64,000 nt of DNA from Halomarina pelagica (GTDB lineage Archaea; Halobacteriota; Halobacteria; Halobacteriales; Haloarculaceae), in contig NZ_CP100454.1 in the NCBI RefSeq assembly GCF_024228315.1, forward strand, positions 1,612,001 to 1,676,000, written 5' to 3'. Under the pieces are notes generated by a model. The model saw only the letters and a program-made list of their open reading frames with translations. It was not told where the DNA came from and searched no databases. Each line of letters starts with the position of its first letter. Position 1 is the first letter of the stretch. Positions 8,857 to 17,225 of this stretch are shown one piece after another. Both the position numbers and the translations under genes were made by a program.

Positions 8857-9378
8857 TCACTCCCTGATGTCTGTCGTCTCGAGCAAGAGGTCGAGCACCT
8901 CGGCCGGGTCGTCCTCGGGGGCGAGTCGCTCGACGTACCAGCGCAGGAGGTCCGCGAAGATCGCCCGCACGTCGTTCGCGCGGAACCGCTCGTCGGCGAC
9001 GCCGCGATCCGTCTTGACCGCGACGTCCACGGCGTACCGCTCGGGAACGTCGGCGAGCGAGAGGCGAGAGGTTGTAGGAACGGAATCGGGGACGGGAGCG
9101 GGAGCAGCCGGTTCGCCGTCGCGCTCCGGCCTGATGAGGAAGCGTCCGTCCCCGAGGGCTCTCGCGCGCGGATCGTCGAGCGCGAGGTCGTCCGACGCGA
9201 GGACCCCGTCGTCCCCCGGCGGACCGTCCGAAGTGCGAGCGTCGATCGGTCGCGGTCCGGGCGGGCGGGCGTCGGTCCGCCGAGCGTCGGTGGCGGTGCG
9301 GGCGTCGCCGTCCGTGCGGGTCTCGCGGTCCGGGCGGGCGTCGGCGTCGGTGTCGGTGTCGGTGTGAGTTCGCGTCAT
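8857..9378 (-). CDS. DUF7500-like hypothetical protein
   Basis: A 173-residue protein. Residues 1-75 are a disordered Thr/Asp/Arg repeat (THTDTDTDAD, then RTATDARRTDAR). Residues about 76-115 hold a short 'VLASDDLALDD..LGDGRFLI' element of the kind I associate with DUF7500. Residues 120-173 form a helical domain ending LLLETTDIRE. Its ATG overlaps the stop of the membrane protein gene (ATGA). The much longer open frame upstream on this strand is a shadow of that gene. Function unknown; coexpression with archaellin is implied by layout. Confidence 0.8.
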   Translation of the reverse strand: MTRTHTDTDTDADARPDRETRTDGDARTATDARRTDARPPGPRPIDARTSDGPPGDDGVLASDDLALDDPRARALGDGRFLIRPERDGEPAAPAPVPDSVPTTSRLSLADVPERYAVDVAVKTDRGVADERFRANDVRAIFADLLRWYVERLAPEDDPAEVLDLLLETTDIRE

Positions 9379-11366
9379 CGTCTGAGGGTGAGCGTCGTCT
9401 CGAGCAAGTCGGCGAGCGGCAGGGCGAAGGCCCGGCCCGCGCCGAGGTATTCGATCCCGGAGAACAGCGCGAAGAGCGCCATCGCCGCCAGGGAGGTCCC
9501 GAGCGCGACGGCGAGGGCGGCGTCCGCCGCGCCCGACCGATCGCCGATCCCCGCGGCGGCGGCGCAGACGGCGAGCGTCGCCGCGACGGTCAGGTTCGCC
9601 ACGGCGTGCGCCTGCATCAACGCCCCCGCGGACAGTCCGGCACCGGCGAGCCCCACACCGAGGACGAGCGCCCCCGCACCGGCCGCGACGAGCGCCGCGA
9701 CCCACAGCGCTCGCCAGCGGTCGGTCACCGCGCGGGACACGGGCGAGGAGAGGCACGCGACGAACAGGAGCGCCGGGACCGTCGGCGCGAGGTACCGGAC
9801 CGTGACGGTCGAGTGCAGCGGCAGCCGCGGGAGGTACAGGAGGGTACAGAGGACGGCGAACGCCCCGACGAACGCCCCCGTCCCGATCGCGGGCGAGTCG
9901 AGGGGCGAACCGCCCGACGATCGTCGACGGCCGATCGCGACGGGAACCGCGGCCAGGCACGCGAGGACGGGCGCGACCTCGAGCAGCGCCAGGTCGATCG
10001 TCTCGCCGCCGGTCTGGGAGTAGTCGACGCCGGGGATACGGCCGCTGCGCACGAAGACGTGGTAGAGCCGCGAGCCGTCGGTGACGACCGCGTAGCCGCG
10101 CCCCAGCAGGCCGGAGAGCGTCGTCAGGGCGTCTCCGCCCGCGGCGACGACCGATCCGACGGCGGCCACCGTCGCGGTCACGGCGGCCGAGAGACGCTCG
10201 ACGAGCGAACGGACGGGCGCGCCGTTCGACGTGCCCCCGCCGCCCCCGCCCGCGGTTCCGGGCGACCCCCCCGGGGACGCCCCGTCCGCGCCGGCCGTCG
10301 GGCTCGAACCGCCTGCGCCGATCGACGGCGCGGGCGACCCGGGCGACGCCGCGAGGTCCTGTCCGACGTAACTCGGTAGCATCCGCGGCGGGACGAGCGG
10401 GTTCCCGGCGACGAGCAGGTTCGTGAGGAGGAAGGGCGCGAGCGCGAGCGCGAAGACGCCCGCGACGACCGCCAGCCGCCGTCGGTCGTTCGAGCGTGCC
10501 GTGAGCAGGTCGAGGGGGACGAGCGCCGCGAGGAGCACGACCGCGTCGGGCGCGCTCACCCAGGCGGCCAGCGCGACGGCGGCGTACGCGAGCGCACGGT
10601 GGCCGAGCGCGTCGACGGCCCGGCTCCGGTAGAAGCCGTACACCGCGACGAGCGCGAGCAGCGCGAGCAGGACGTGGCGCTTCGGCACGACCGCCCAGAA
10701 CCCGACGGGACCGAGCAACCCCGTCGCGCTCGCGGCGAACGCCGCCGTCCGACGGCCGCGAGCCGCGAGCGCGAGCCGATAGGCGACGACCACGACGAAC
10801 CCGGCGGCGAGGAGCGTGCTCGCCTGGAGCGCGACGAGCGGGAGCGCCCGATCGGGCAGGGCCGTCGCGGTCGCGAGGTTCGCGACGAAGAGCGCCGAGG
10901 CGAGTCCGACGCCGACGGTCGCGGCCCTCCGCGGTCGCCCCAGTTCGCGACCGGCGAGGGCGACCGCGCCGTAGACGGCGAGCGACCACGCGCCCGCGAC
11001 GGCGAGGCGCACGTCCGCGACGAGCGCGACGGCGCGCAGGAGGAACAGGACGGGCAGGGCGAGCGCCACCTGTCCGTAGTTGCGCCCGTAGCGCCGGCCG
11101 TGCGCGTAGTACGTCCCCGGCGTCGCGCCGCCGTCGGGTCCGTAGACGACCGTCTCGATCGCCAGATGGCCCCGTTCGAGGTTGGCGAGCGCGTTCGCCA
11201 GCGCGAACGTGTCGACGATGAAGACGTCGACGCGCCAGTAGAGCGCGTAGAACGCCACCGCGCCGAGGAAGAGCGCGACGCCCGCCCGGTCCCCGAAGAC
11301 CGCGCGGACGAGGCGGGCACGGGTCGGTGACGCCCGGGGCGTCGGTAGCGGGAGGCGAGGAGTCAC
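9375..11366 (-). CDS. GT-C-like multispanning membrane protein
   Basis: A 663-residue protein with about 13 hydrophobic segments and a Gly/Ser/Pro-rich extracytoplasmic loop near residues 330-390. The first segment, followed by YWRVDVFIVDTFALANALANLERGH, and an extracellular-type loop (YYAHGRRYGRNYGQVALALP) resemble lipid-linked glycosyltransferases of the GT-C fold or their relatives. No catalytic motif is certain. The start is GTG 11366, overlapping the previous stop (GTGA). Its position two genes after archaellin, which has N-glycosylation sequons, suggests a role in surface glycan or filament modification, but a transport role is equally open. Confidence 0.8.
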   Translation of the reverse strand: MTPRLPLPTPRASPTRARLVRAVFGDRAGVALFLGAVAFYALYWRVDVFIVDTFALANALANLERGHLAIETVVYGPDGGATPGTYYAHGRRYGRNYGQVALALPVLFLLRAVALVADVRLAVAGAWSLAVYGAVALAGRELGRPRRAATVGVGLASALFVANLATATALPDRALPLVALQASTLLAAGFVVVVAYRLALAARGRRTAAFAASATGLLGPVGFWAVVPKRHVLLALLALVAVYGFYRSRAVDALGHRALAYAAVALAAWVSAPDAVVLLAALVPLDLLTARSNDRRRLAVVAGVFALALAPFLLTNLLVAGNPLVPPRMLPSYVGQDLAASPGSPAPSIGAGGSSPTAGADGASPGGSPGTAGGGGGGTSNGAPVRSLVERLSAAVTATVAAVGSVVAAGGDALTTLSGLLGRGYAVVTDGSRLYHVFVRSGRIPGVDYSQTGGETIDLALLEVAPVLACLAAVPVAIGRRRSSGGSPLDSPAIGTGAFVGAFAVLCTLLYLPRLPLHSTVTVRYLAPTVPALLFVACLSSPVSRAVTDRWRALWVAALVAAGAGALVLGVGLAGAGLSAGALMQAHAVANLTVAATLAVCAAAAGIGDRSGAADAALAVALGTSLAAMALFALFSGIEYLGAGRAFALPLADLLETTLTLRR

Positions 11367-11878
11367 CCGCGCACCTCCACCCGGACGGTGCGGTTCAGCA
11401 GCGTCAGTTCGCGGTCGCCGTAGGCGACGGCGACGACCAGGTCGGCGTCGTAGCGATCAGCGCTCACGGCCGACGACGCCACCGGACCGCCTCCGGGGGT
11501 GAGCGCGAGCGTCCGCGAGTCGAGCGCCGCGACGCCCTCGTCCGTCTCCCAGGAGCGGTTCAGCGCGGGGATCGTCAGTCGGGCAGTCACGCGGACGGGC
11601 GTCTCGCTCGTCCGCACGGCGAGTTCGACCGTCGCGTCCCGGAGTTCGTAGCCGTCGGTTCGCCGCTCGAGCGCGACGCGCTCGGGCACGGCGATCGGCG
11701 CGGCGGAGAGGCGGTGGACGACGCCCATCGTCTCGTCGCCGCCGAAGCCCCGGTACAGGTCGTCAGGATACGTGTCCGTGGGAGTATAGTCGACGAACGG
11801 CACGAACGGACCGGACGCGACGGCGACGACGCCGAACGCGAGCGTCAAAAGAATCGCCGGAGAGCGGTCTGAGGTCAT
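11363..11878 (-). CDS. Exported hypothetical protein linked to archaellin
   Basis: A 171-residue protein with a hydrophobic N-terminal segment (about residues 8-28) that could be a signal peptide or anchor. A beta-rich extracytoplasmic domain follows (VELAVRTSETPVRVTARL, LLNRTVRVEVRG). No cysteines or known motif. It starts 21 bases after the archaellin stop and overlaps the GT-C-like gene by four bases, so it belongs to the same transcript. Function unknown. Confidence 0.75.
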   Translation of the reverse strand: MTSDRSPAILLTLAFGVVAVASGPFVPFVDYTPTDTYPDDLYRGFGGDETMGVVHRLSAAPIAVPERVALERRTDGYELRDATVELAVRTSETPVRVTARLTIPALNRSWETDEGVAALDSRTLALTPGGGPVASSAVSADRYDADLVVAVAYGDRELTLLNRTVRVEVRG

Positions 11879-11899
11879 TACGTCTGTTCGTCAGGTGGT

Positions 11900-12487
11900 T
11901 CAGACGCTGACGTAGTCCTTGCCGGTGAGCACGTCGGGGACGTTCACGCCGTAGATGGACGACGCGCCGGACTGGTCGACGAGCTGGAGTTCGACTTCCT
12001 CGCCGGCGGCGATCCCGGTACCCTCGATGTCGTCGGCGCTGACGGTGATGACGAGCTTCTCGCCGGTGTCGAGGACGGTGTCGGACGCGGCGCTACCGTC
12101 GGTGTCGTTGACGCTGAACGCGGTTCCGTTCGCGGTCGCGGCCTGCGTCAGCGTCGCGCTCGCGGTGTCGCTGGTGTACTGGACCGTCGCCTCGGAGAGG
12201 TCGATCGGATCGGCACCGGCGGCCTTCTTCACGACGAGTTCGACGTCGTTGACGTCGCCGTTCGCGGAGTCAACGACGCCGGTCGCGCTGATGACGTCGA
12301 TGTGGTTGCTGACCTGTGCCCGTGCGTCGGCACCGGTGTCCTCCGCCTGCGACTGCAGCACGCCGGACGTGTTGATGAGCACGCCCGCGGCTACGGCGGC
12401 GACGAGCACCAGCGCGATGAAGATGATGAGCGTGCCGATACCGACCTGGCCGCGCTCATCCGCGGTTTCGTTGTTGAACAGTTTCAT
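11900..12487 (-). CDS. Archaellin (archaeal flagellin)
   Basis: A 195-residue filament subunit. The class III signal ends ADERGQ, with the cleavage site for the prearchaellin peptidase before [21 protein letters not shown], the conserved N-terminal helix that forms the filament core. The outer domain is beta-rich and acidic and ends TGKDYVSV. The mature part has three N-glycosylation sequons (NTS, NGT, NDT). The start [14 protein letters not shown] is family-typical, so the longer open frame upstream is rejected. It is the only archaellin in the window, divergent from the arl motor genes. Confidence 0.96.
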   Translation of the reverse strand: MKLFNNETADERGQVGIGTLIIFIALVLVAAVAAGVLINTSGVLQSQAEDTGADARAQVSNHIDVISATGVVDSANGDVNDVELVVKKAAGADPIDLSEATVQYTSDTASATLTQAATANGTAFSVNDTDGSAASDTVLDTGEKLVITVSADDIEGTGIAAGEEVELQLVDQSGASSIYGVNVPDVLTGKDYVSV

Positions 12488-12796
12488 TGGTGTACCTGTG
12501 CCGCTCCTCGACCCCGGGCGCGTTCGCCCGCGCGGGCGCGGTCCGCCCGCCGCCGCCGAAGCGGGAGCGGCGGGCCGACGGTGCCGGAGCGGAGCGGTCT
12601 TTCGGGTAGGGTTGCCCCCGGAGAGGGCGACCCCCCGCGACGTATTCAATCGGGGGACGGACTCGCGATCCGAATCGAACCCGGTATCGAGTCTCGAAAC
12701 GCGACACGAGTCGGAGTCGGCAGTTATACCGCCCGGTCAGGTAGCGGGCAAGTGAGAGTCCCGCTCGTCCGCCGACGGCGAGGGGACGGGTGACAC
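12488..12796. promoter_or_regulatory. Divergent spacer between archaellin and the arl operon
   Basis: This 309-base gap must hold the promoters for archaellin (leftward) and arlCE (rightward). Rightward, AGTTATACCG at about 12720 is the best TATA-like element, about 70 bases before the arlCE ATG. Leftward, GATTGAATACG at about 12640 is a weak candidate. The 100 bases next to archaellin are very GC-rich with C/G runs, consistent with a leader RNA. No gene is visible. Confidence 0.45.
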
Positions 12797-13930
12797 ATGT
12801 TCAAGGCACTCACACAGCTCTTCGGCGGCGCGCGAGACGGCGAGGACGCCGACGGCGACGACGACGCCGACGACTCCGGGACGTCGCCGGCGGAGGCCAA
12901 CGACTCCGACGGGCCCCCGGAACCGGGCCGCGACGCACCGGACGGGGAGTCCCGAGTCGGGGGAGGGGACGGCGGCGGGGGTAACGGCGGGACGATCGAC
13001 GCCGAGACCGGCGACGGGACGCCGGAGGGCCCGACGACCGTGGACGACCTCGAGTACCGACTCGGCGAACTCGAATCGGAGCTTGAGGCGGCGATGCGGT
13101 CGGTCGAGCGCACCGAGCGCGCACAGGAGGACGTGGAGGAGACCGTCGAGGAGGTCGAGGACACGGTCCGCCGCCTCCTCGGCGTCTACGACCGACTGAC
13201 CCGCGAGGCGAACCCCTTCGCGGACGGGGTCGCCAGGGAGGGAGGGCGGTTCGGGGTCGTCGGGCCGGTCGACGGCGATGGCGACCTCGACTCGGCCGAC
13301 GGCGCTGACGAGACCGACGGCACCGACCAGACCGACGGTACTGACGAGACCGGCTCAGTCGGGCGCACCGACCCGGACGACGCGCCCGGGGCGGGGACGG
13401 AGGCGGGCGCGGAGAGAGCGGAGGGCGTGGAGAGAGCGGAGGCGGACGGAGCGCCGGGGACGGGGAGCGGCGACGGCCCACCCGGTGCGGACGCCGACGC
13501 GAGCGGGGACGAGGGTCGGCACGACGACCCCCCGTCGTCCGACGGCGTCGTCACGGTCGACGACCTCAAGCGCGCGGCGGCCGACGGCCCGCCCGATGCG
13601 AGCGACGGTCCGGTCCTGCTCGCGACGGTCGCGGAGACGTACCCCGCGGACGCGCTCGCCTTCGAGTGGCTCTCGACGCTGGTCGAGACGGCCGGACCGG
13701 CCGGCGCGGTGAAGGCGCTCGGGTACTACGAGACCGTCGGCTGGATCTCCGACGACGTGCGTTCGTACCTCGAACAGGCGGTCTCGGGACCCGGCATCGA
13801 CATCGACGTCGATCCGAACGACCCGCGGGACGTCACCGCCGCGGATCACGCGACGAGCTACGACTACGTGATGAAACTCCGGGTCGTGGGCGACCTCGAG
13901 ACCGCCGGCGCGGCCGCCGTCGAGGGGTGA
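12797..13930 (+). CDS. arlCE: Archaellum protein ArlCE (FlaC/FlaE fusion)
   Basis: A 377-residue cytoplasmic archaellum component that links the motor to chemotaxis input through CheF in euryarchaea. The N-terminal 75 residues are an Asp/Gly linker. Residues 80-140 form the ArlC-type coiled coil (LEYRLGELESELEAAMRSV, EDVEETVEEVEDTV). Another acidic, Thr/Asp-rich linker follows. Residues about 250-345 are the Arch_fla_DE domain (YPADALAFEWLSTLVE, GAVKALGYYETVGWISDDVR). It is first in the arlCE-F-G-H-I-J operon, with one base before arlF. The long linkers are low-complexity and haloarchaeal in style. Confidence 0.92.
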   Translation: MFKALTQLFGGARDGEDADGDDDADDSGTSPAEANDSDGPPEPGRDAPDGESRVGGGDGGGGNGGTIDAETGDGTPEGPTTVDDLEYRLGELESELEAAMRSVERTERAQEDVEETVEEVEDTVRRLLGVYDRLTREANPFADGVAREGGRFGVVGPVDGDGDLDSADGADETDGTDQTDGTDETGSVGRTDPDDAPGAGTEAGAERAEGVERAEADGAPGTGSGDGPPGADADASGDEGRHDDPPSSDGVVTVDDLKRAAADGPPDASDGPVLLATVAETYPADALAFEWLSTLVETAGPAGAVKALGYYETVGWISDDVRSYLEQAVSGPGIDIDVDPNDPRDVTAADHATSYDYVMKLRVVGDLETAGAAAVEG

Positions 13931-13931
13931 G

Positions 13932-14375
13932 ATGGGCTTCAGTGCGAGCGGTGCGACGGCCGTCGTCTTCGTCGGACTCCTCGTGAGCGTCGGCACCCTC
14001 GCGCCGGTACTCGACGCGAGCTACGAACGGCGTTCGGAGGCGCAGGACCGACGGGCGGAACGCCTGCTCGACCGCCGGGAGACGGCCGTCGAGACGGTGA
14101 ACGCGACCTACGACAACTCGACCGGGGAGGTGACGCTCGTCGTCGCGAACGCCGGGACGACCGGGCTGTCGGTCGACGACACTGACCTGCTCGTCGACGG
14201 GCGGTACGTCGCGAACTGGACGGCGAGCGTCGAGGGTGATCCCGGGCGGACGACGTGGCTGAGCGGCGAGAACCTGACCGCGACGGCGACGGCCCCGACG
14301 AAGCCCGAGCGCGTCGTCCTCGTCACCGAGACGGGGATCCGGGCGGTCGCGACGGACGTCGTGGAGGTGCCCTGA
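13932..14375 (+). CDS. arlF: Archaellum stator protein ArlF
   Basis: A 147-residue membrane-anchored protein with one N-terminal helix (about 7-27) and a beta-sandwich outer domain (TGEVTLVVANAGTTGLSVDDTDLLVDGRYV). In other archaea ArlF binds the S-layer and, with ArlG, holds the motor still. Length and position between arlCE and arlG match the family. Its stop overlaps the arlG ATG (TGATG). Confidence 0.92.
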   Translation: MGFSASGATAVVFVGLLVSVGTLAPVLDASYERRSEAQDRRAERLLDRRETAVETVNATYDNSTGEVTLVVANAGTTGLSVDDTDLLVDGRYVANWTASVEGDPGRTTWLSGENLTATATAPTKPERVVLVTETGIRAVATDVVEVP

Positions 14376-14833
14376 TGGCGAGCGTCTCCGTCTCGAACCT
14401 CGTGCTGTTCATCGCGGCGCTGACCGTCGCGGTCGGCGTCTCGGGGACGATGGCGTCGAGCGTGGCGGACATCAGCGAGGCGCTCGACGACAAGAGCCTC
14501 GACGTGAGCCGGGACATCGACACCGAGATCGAGGTGATCAGCGACGCCGGGAGCGACGCGGTGTACGACGACTCGACGGGGACGGTCACCCTCCTCGTGA
14601 AGAACACCGGCCGCGCGACGCTCCCGAGCGCCCCCGACCGGATCGACGTGCTCGTCGACGGGCGGTACGTCGAGGCGAGCGCGAAGTCGACCCGCGTGCT
14701 CGACGACTCCGCGTGGACGAGCGGGAGCGTCCTCGAACTGACCGTCGATCGGTCGCTCGCGGCGGGCGAACACCGCGCGGCCGTCGTCGTCGACGGTGAC
14801 GAGGAGGTATTCGAGTTCCACACCGGACCATGA
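14375..14833 (+). CDS. arlG: Archaellum stator protein ArlG
   Basis: A 152-residue partner of ArlF with the same layout: an N-terminal hydrophobic helix (LVLFIAALTVAVGVSGTMA) and a beta-sandwich domain (TGTVTLLVKNTGRATLPSA, LVDGRYVEA). The ArlF-ArlG complex sits outside the cell membrane and contacts the S-layer. The start chosen, MASVSVSN, overlaps the arlF stop by one base. It overlaps arlH by four (ATGA). Confidence 0.92.
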   Translation: MASVSVSNLVLFIAALTVAVGVSGTMASSVADISEALDDKSLDVSRDIDTEIEVISDAGSDAVYDDSTGTVTLLVKNTGRATLPSAPDRIDVLVDGRYVEASAKSTRVLDDSAWTSGSVLELTVDRSLAAGEHRAAVVVDGDEEVFEFHTGP

Positions 14834-15543
14834 CCGACCACTACTCCATCGGACTGGAAGCGCGCGATCGCGTGAACCACGCTATCGGCGGCGGACTCCC
14901 CGCCGGGCACGTCGTCCTGATCGAGGGACCGGACGGCGGCGGCAAGAGCGTGCTCGGCCAGCGGTTCGCCTACGGACTGGCCTGCGAGGGGACGCCGACC
15001 GCGTACGTCTCGACGGAGCTGTCGAGTTCGGGGTTCGTCGATCAGATGCACTCGCTGTCGTACGACGTGGTGGATCACCTGCTCGCAGAGCGCCTGCTGT
15101 TCGTCCGCGCCGACGTGACCGGCGAGCGCCGCCTGCTCGCGCGGCTGATGGACGACAGCCCCCTCTGGCGGGCGGACGTGCTCGTCGTCGACGGGCTCGA
15201 CGCCATCCTCAGGAACGACCCCGAGGTGGTCGCGGCGCGCTCGCGCGGCGAGGACGGCCGCGTGCTCCAGTCGTTCGTCGCGCGGCTGGGGCAGGCGACG
15301 GCCGCCGAGAAGACGGTCGTGCTGACCGTGAACCCGGAGCCGGTCAGCGAGCGCGCGATGCGCCCGCTGCGCGACGCGGCCGGCGTCTACCTGGAGATCG
15401 AGACGACCCCCGTCGGCCAGGACATCAGGCGTAGCGCCCTCGTCCACCGGTTCGCCGAGATGGCGAACCCCGTGAACGACACCATCGGGTTCTCGGTCCA
15501 GCAGGGGCGCGGGATCACCATCGAGAGCCGGACCGTCGCATAA
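14830..15543 (+). CDS. arlH: Archaellum ATP-binding regulator ArlH
   Basis: A 237-residue KaiC/RecA-like protein that binds ATP, forms rings under ArlI and controls motor assembly. The Walker A is GPDGGGKSVLGQ (near residue 34) and the Walker B LVVDGLDAI. It starts at ATG 14830 and abuts arlI with a one-base overlap. Length is normal for the family. Confidence 0.94.
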   Translation: MTDHYSIGLEARDRVNHAIGGGLPAGHVVLIEGPDGGGKSVLGQRFAYGLACEGTPTAYVSTELSSSGFVDQMHSLSYDVVDHLLAERLLFVRADVTGERRLLARLMDDSPLWRADVLVVDGLDAILRNDPEVVAARSRGEDGRVLQSFVARLGQATAAEKTVVLTVNPEPVSERAMRPLRDAAGVYLEIETTPVGQDIRRSALVHRFAEMANPVNDTIGFSVQQGRGITIESRTVA

Positions 15544-17225
15544 TGGCGGAGTTCGGGACGCGACACCTCGGAGGGGAGCTTGCGGCGGCGGCGCGACGCC
15601 ACCGTCACCTCGCGGAGCACCTGGAGGCGTTCTACGACCGGGTCGGGGAGTACCCCCTCCTGATCGACGGCCCGACGAAGGAGTACGCCTCGCGCCGCCC
15701 GAACGTCATCTACCACGCCGACGGCCCCATCTACAGCCACGTCCACGGCGACCGGGGGACGGCCACCCGCTACTACTGCGTCGAGCCGACGCTGACGGCC
15801 GAGGGGCGGGCGCTCTACGCCGAGGTGCGCGAGCGCGTCCTCGATCTGAGCGCGACTCGACCGCCGCCGAACGCCGAGGAGGCGTTCACCGACTTCGTCG
15901 ACGACATCCTCGACGACGTCCTCCGGATCGACGACGGCGGGGCCGCCGGCCCCCTCGCGACCCTCCGGGACCGCCTCGGCGTCGGTCGCATCCGGGTCGA
16001 CGAGGAGACCGCCTCGCGGCTCCGCTACTACCTCCGGCGGGACATCGTCGGCCTCGGCCCGCTCGAACCCGTGATGGCCGACGACGCGAACGAGGACGTC
16101 CACGTCATCGGGCCGGACGGCTGCTACGTCGACCACGCCGTCTACGGGATGCTGGAGACGACCGCGACCTTCGAGAGCGACGAGGCGTTCCAGAACTGGA
16201 TCCGCAACATGGGCGAGCGGATGGACAACCCGGTGAGCGACTCCCAGCCGATCGTCGACGCCACCCTCCCGAACGGCTCGCGCATCAACGTCATCTACTC
16301 CGACGACGTCTCGATCAAGGGGCCGTCGCTCACCATCCGCCAGGGCGAGGACGTCCCGCTCTCGATCCTCCAGATCACGAAGTGGGGGACGCTCTCGCCC
16401 GAACTCGCGGCGTACCTCTGGCTCTGCCTGGAGAACGAGCGGACGGTCTTCGTCGTCGGCGAGACCGCGAGCGGGAAGACGACGACCCTCAACGCCACGT
16501 TCTCGTTCATCCCCCGCGACCACAAGATCTACACCGCGGAGGACACCGCCGAGGTGATGCCACCCCACGACACCTGGCAGCAACTGCTGACCCGCGAGGG
16601 ACAGGGCGGCGGGGACGCCGACGTGGACATGTTCGACCTCGTGGCCGCCGCGCTGCGCTCGCGACCCGACTACATCGTCATGGGCGAGGTGCGGGGCGCG
16701 GAGGGACAGATGGCGTTCCAGGCGGCCCAGACCGGCCACCCGGTACTGCTCACCTTCCACGCGAGCGACATCGTCTCGATGATCCAGCGGTTCACCTCCA
16801 ACCCGATCAACGTCCCCGAGACGTTCATGGGCAACTGCGACGTGGCGCTGTTCCAGAACCGCGTCAAGCGCGGCGACGACGTGCTCCGCCGGGTGACGAG
16901 CGTCCAGGAGATCGAGGGCTACTCGAAGCACGAGGGGGGCGTCATCACCCGCCAGGCGTTCGGCTGGGACCCCCGCGACGACGAGATCGTCTTCCAGGGG
17001 CGGAACAACTCCTACGTCCTCGAGGAGGGGATCGCGCCGCTGCTCGGCTACCACGACGTCCGCGAGATCTACGACGAACTCGACGAGCGCGCGGGGATCG
17101 TCCGCGCGCTCATCGACGCGGACGTGCTCGGGTACCACGAGGTGAACGCCGCCATCGAGGGCTACCAGCGCGACGGCCTGGAGGGCCTGCCGATCGACGT
17201 CGGCCGGGCGGGGGTGCGCTCGTGA
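15543..17225 (+). CDS. arlI: Archaellum motor ATPase ArlI
   Basis: A 560-residue hexameric secretion-type ATPase that powers assembly and rotation. After a variable N-terminal domain it shows Walker A (GETASGKTT, near residue 305), an Asp-box region, Walker B (DYIVMGEVRG) and the His box (GHPVLLTFHAS). The C-terminal tail is longer than in crenarchaeal homologs, as usual in haloarchaea. It overlaps arlJ by four bases, which implies coupled translation of ATPase and membrane platform. Confidence 0.96.
   Translation: MAEFGTRHLGGELAAAARRHRHLAEHLEAFYDRVGEYPLLIDGPTKEYASRRPNVIYHADGPIYSHVHGDRGTATRYYCVEPTLTAEGRALYAEVRERVLDLSATRPPPNAEEAFTDFVDDILDDVLRIDDGGAAGPLATLRDRLGVGRIRVDEETASRLRYYLRRDIVGLGPLEPVMADDANEDVHVIGPDGCYVDHAVYGMLETTATFESDEAFQNWIRNMGERMDNPVSDSQPIVDATLPNGSRINVIYSDDVSIKGPSLTIRQGEDVPLSILQITKWGTLSPELAAYLWLCLENERTVFVVGETASGKTTTLNATFSFIPRDHKIYTAEDTAEVMPPHDTWQQLLTREGQGGGDADVDMFDLVAAALRSRPDYIVMGEVRGAEGQMAFQAAQTGHPVLLTFHASDIVSMIQRFTSNPINVPETFMGNCDVALFQNRVKRGDDVLRRVTSVQEIEGYSKHEGGVITRQAFGWDPRDDEIVFQGRNNSYVLEEGIAPLLGYHDVREIYDELDERAGIVRALIDADVLGYHEVNAAIEGYQRDGLEGLPIDVGRAGVRS

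Noticed and set aside
9379-10989. N-terminal extension of the DUF7500-like gene
   Set aside because: It is the shadow of the GT-C-like membrane protein; the real start MTRTHTD is at 9378 with an ATGA overlap.
13100-13600. Long Arg/Pro-rich minus-strand frames in arlCE
   Set aside because: Shadows caused by GAC/GGC-rich linkers; the plus strand has the conserved domains.
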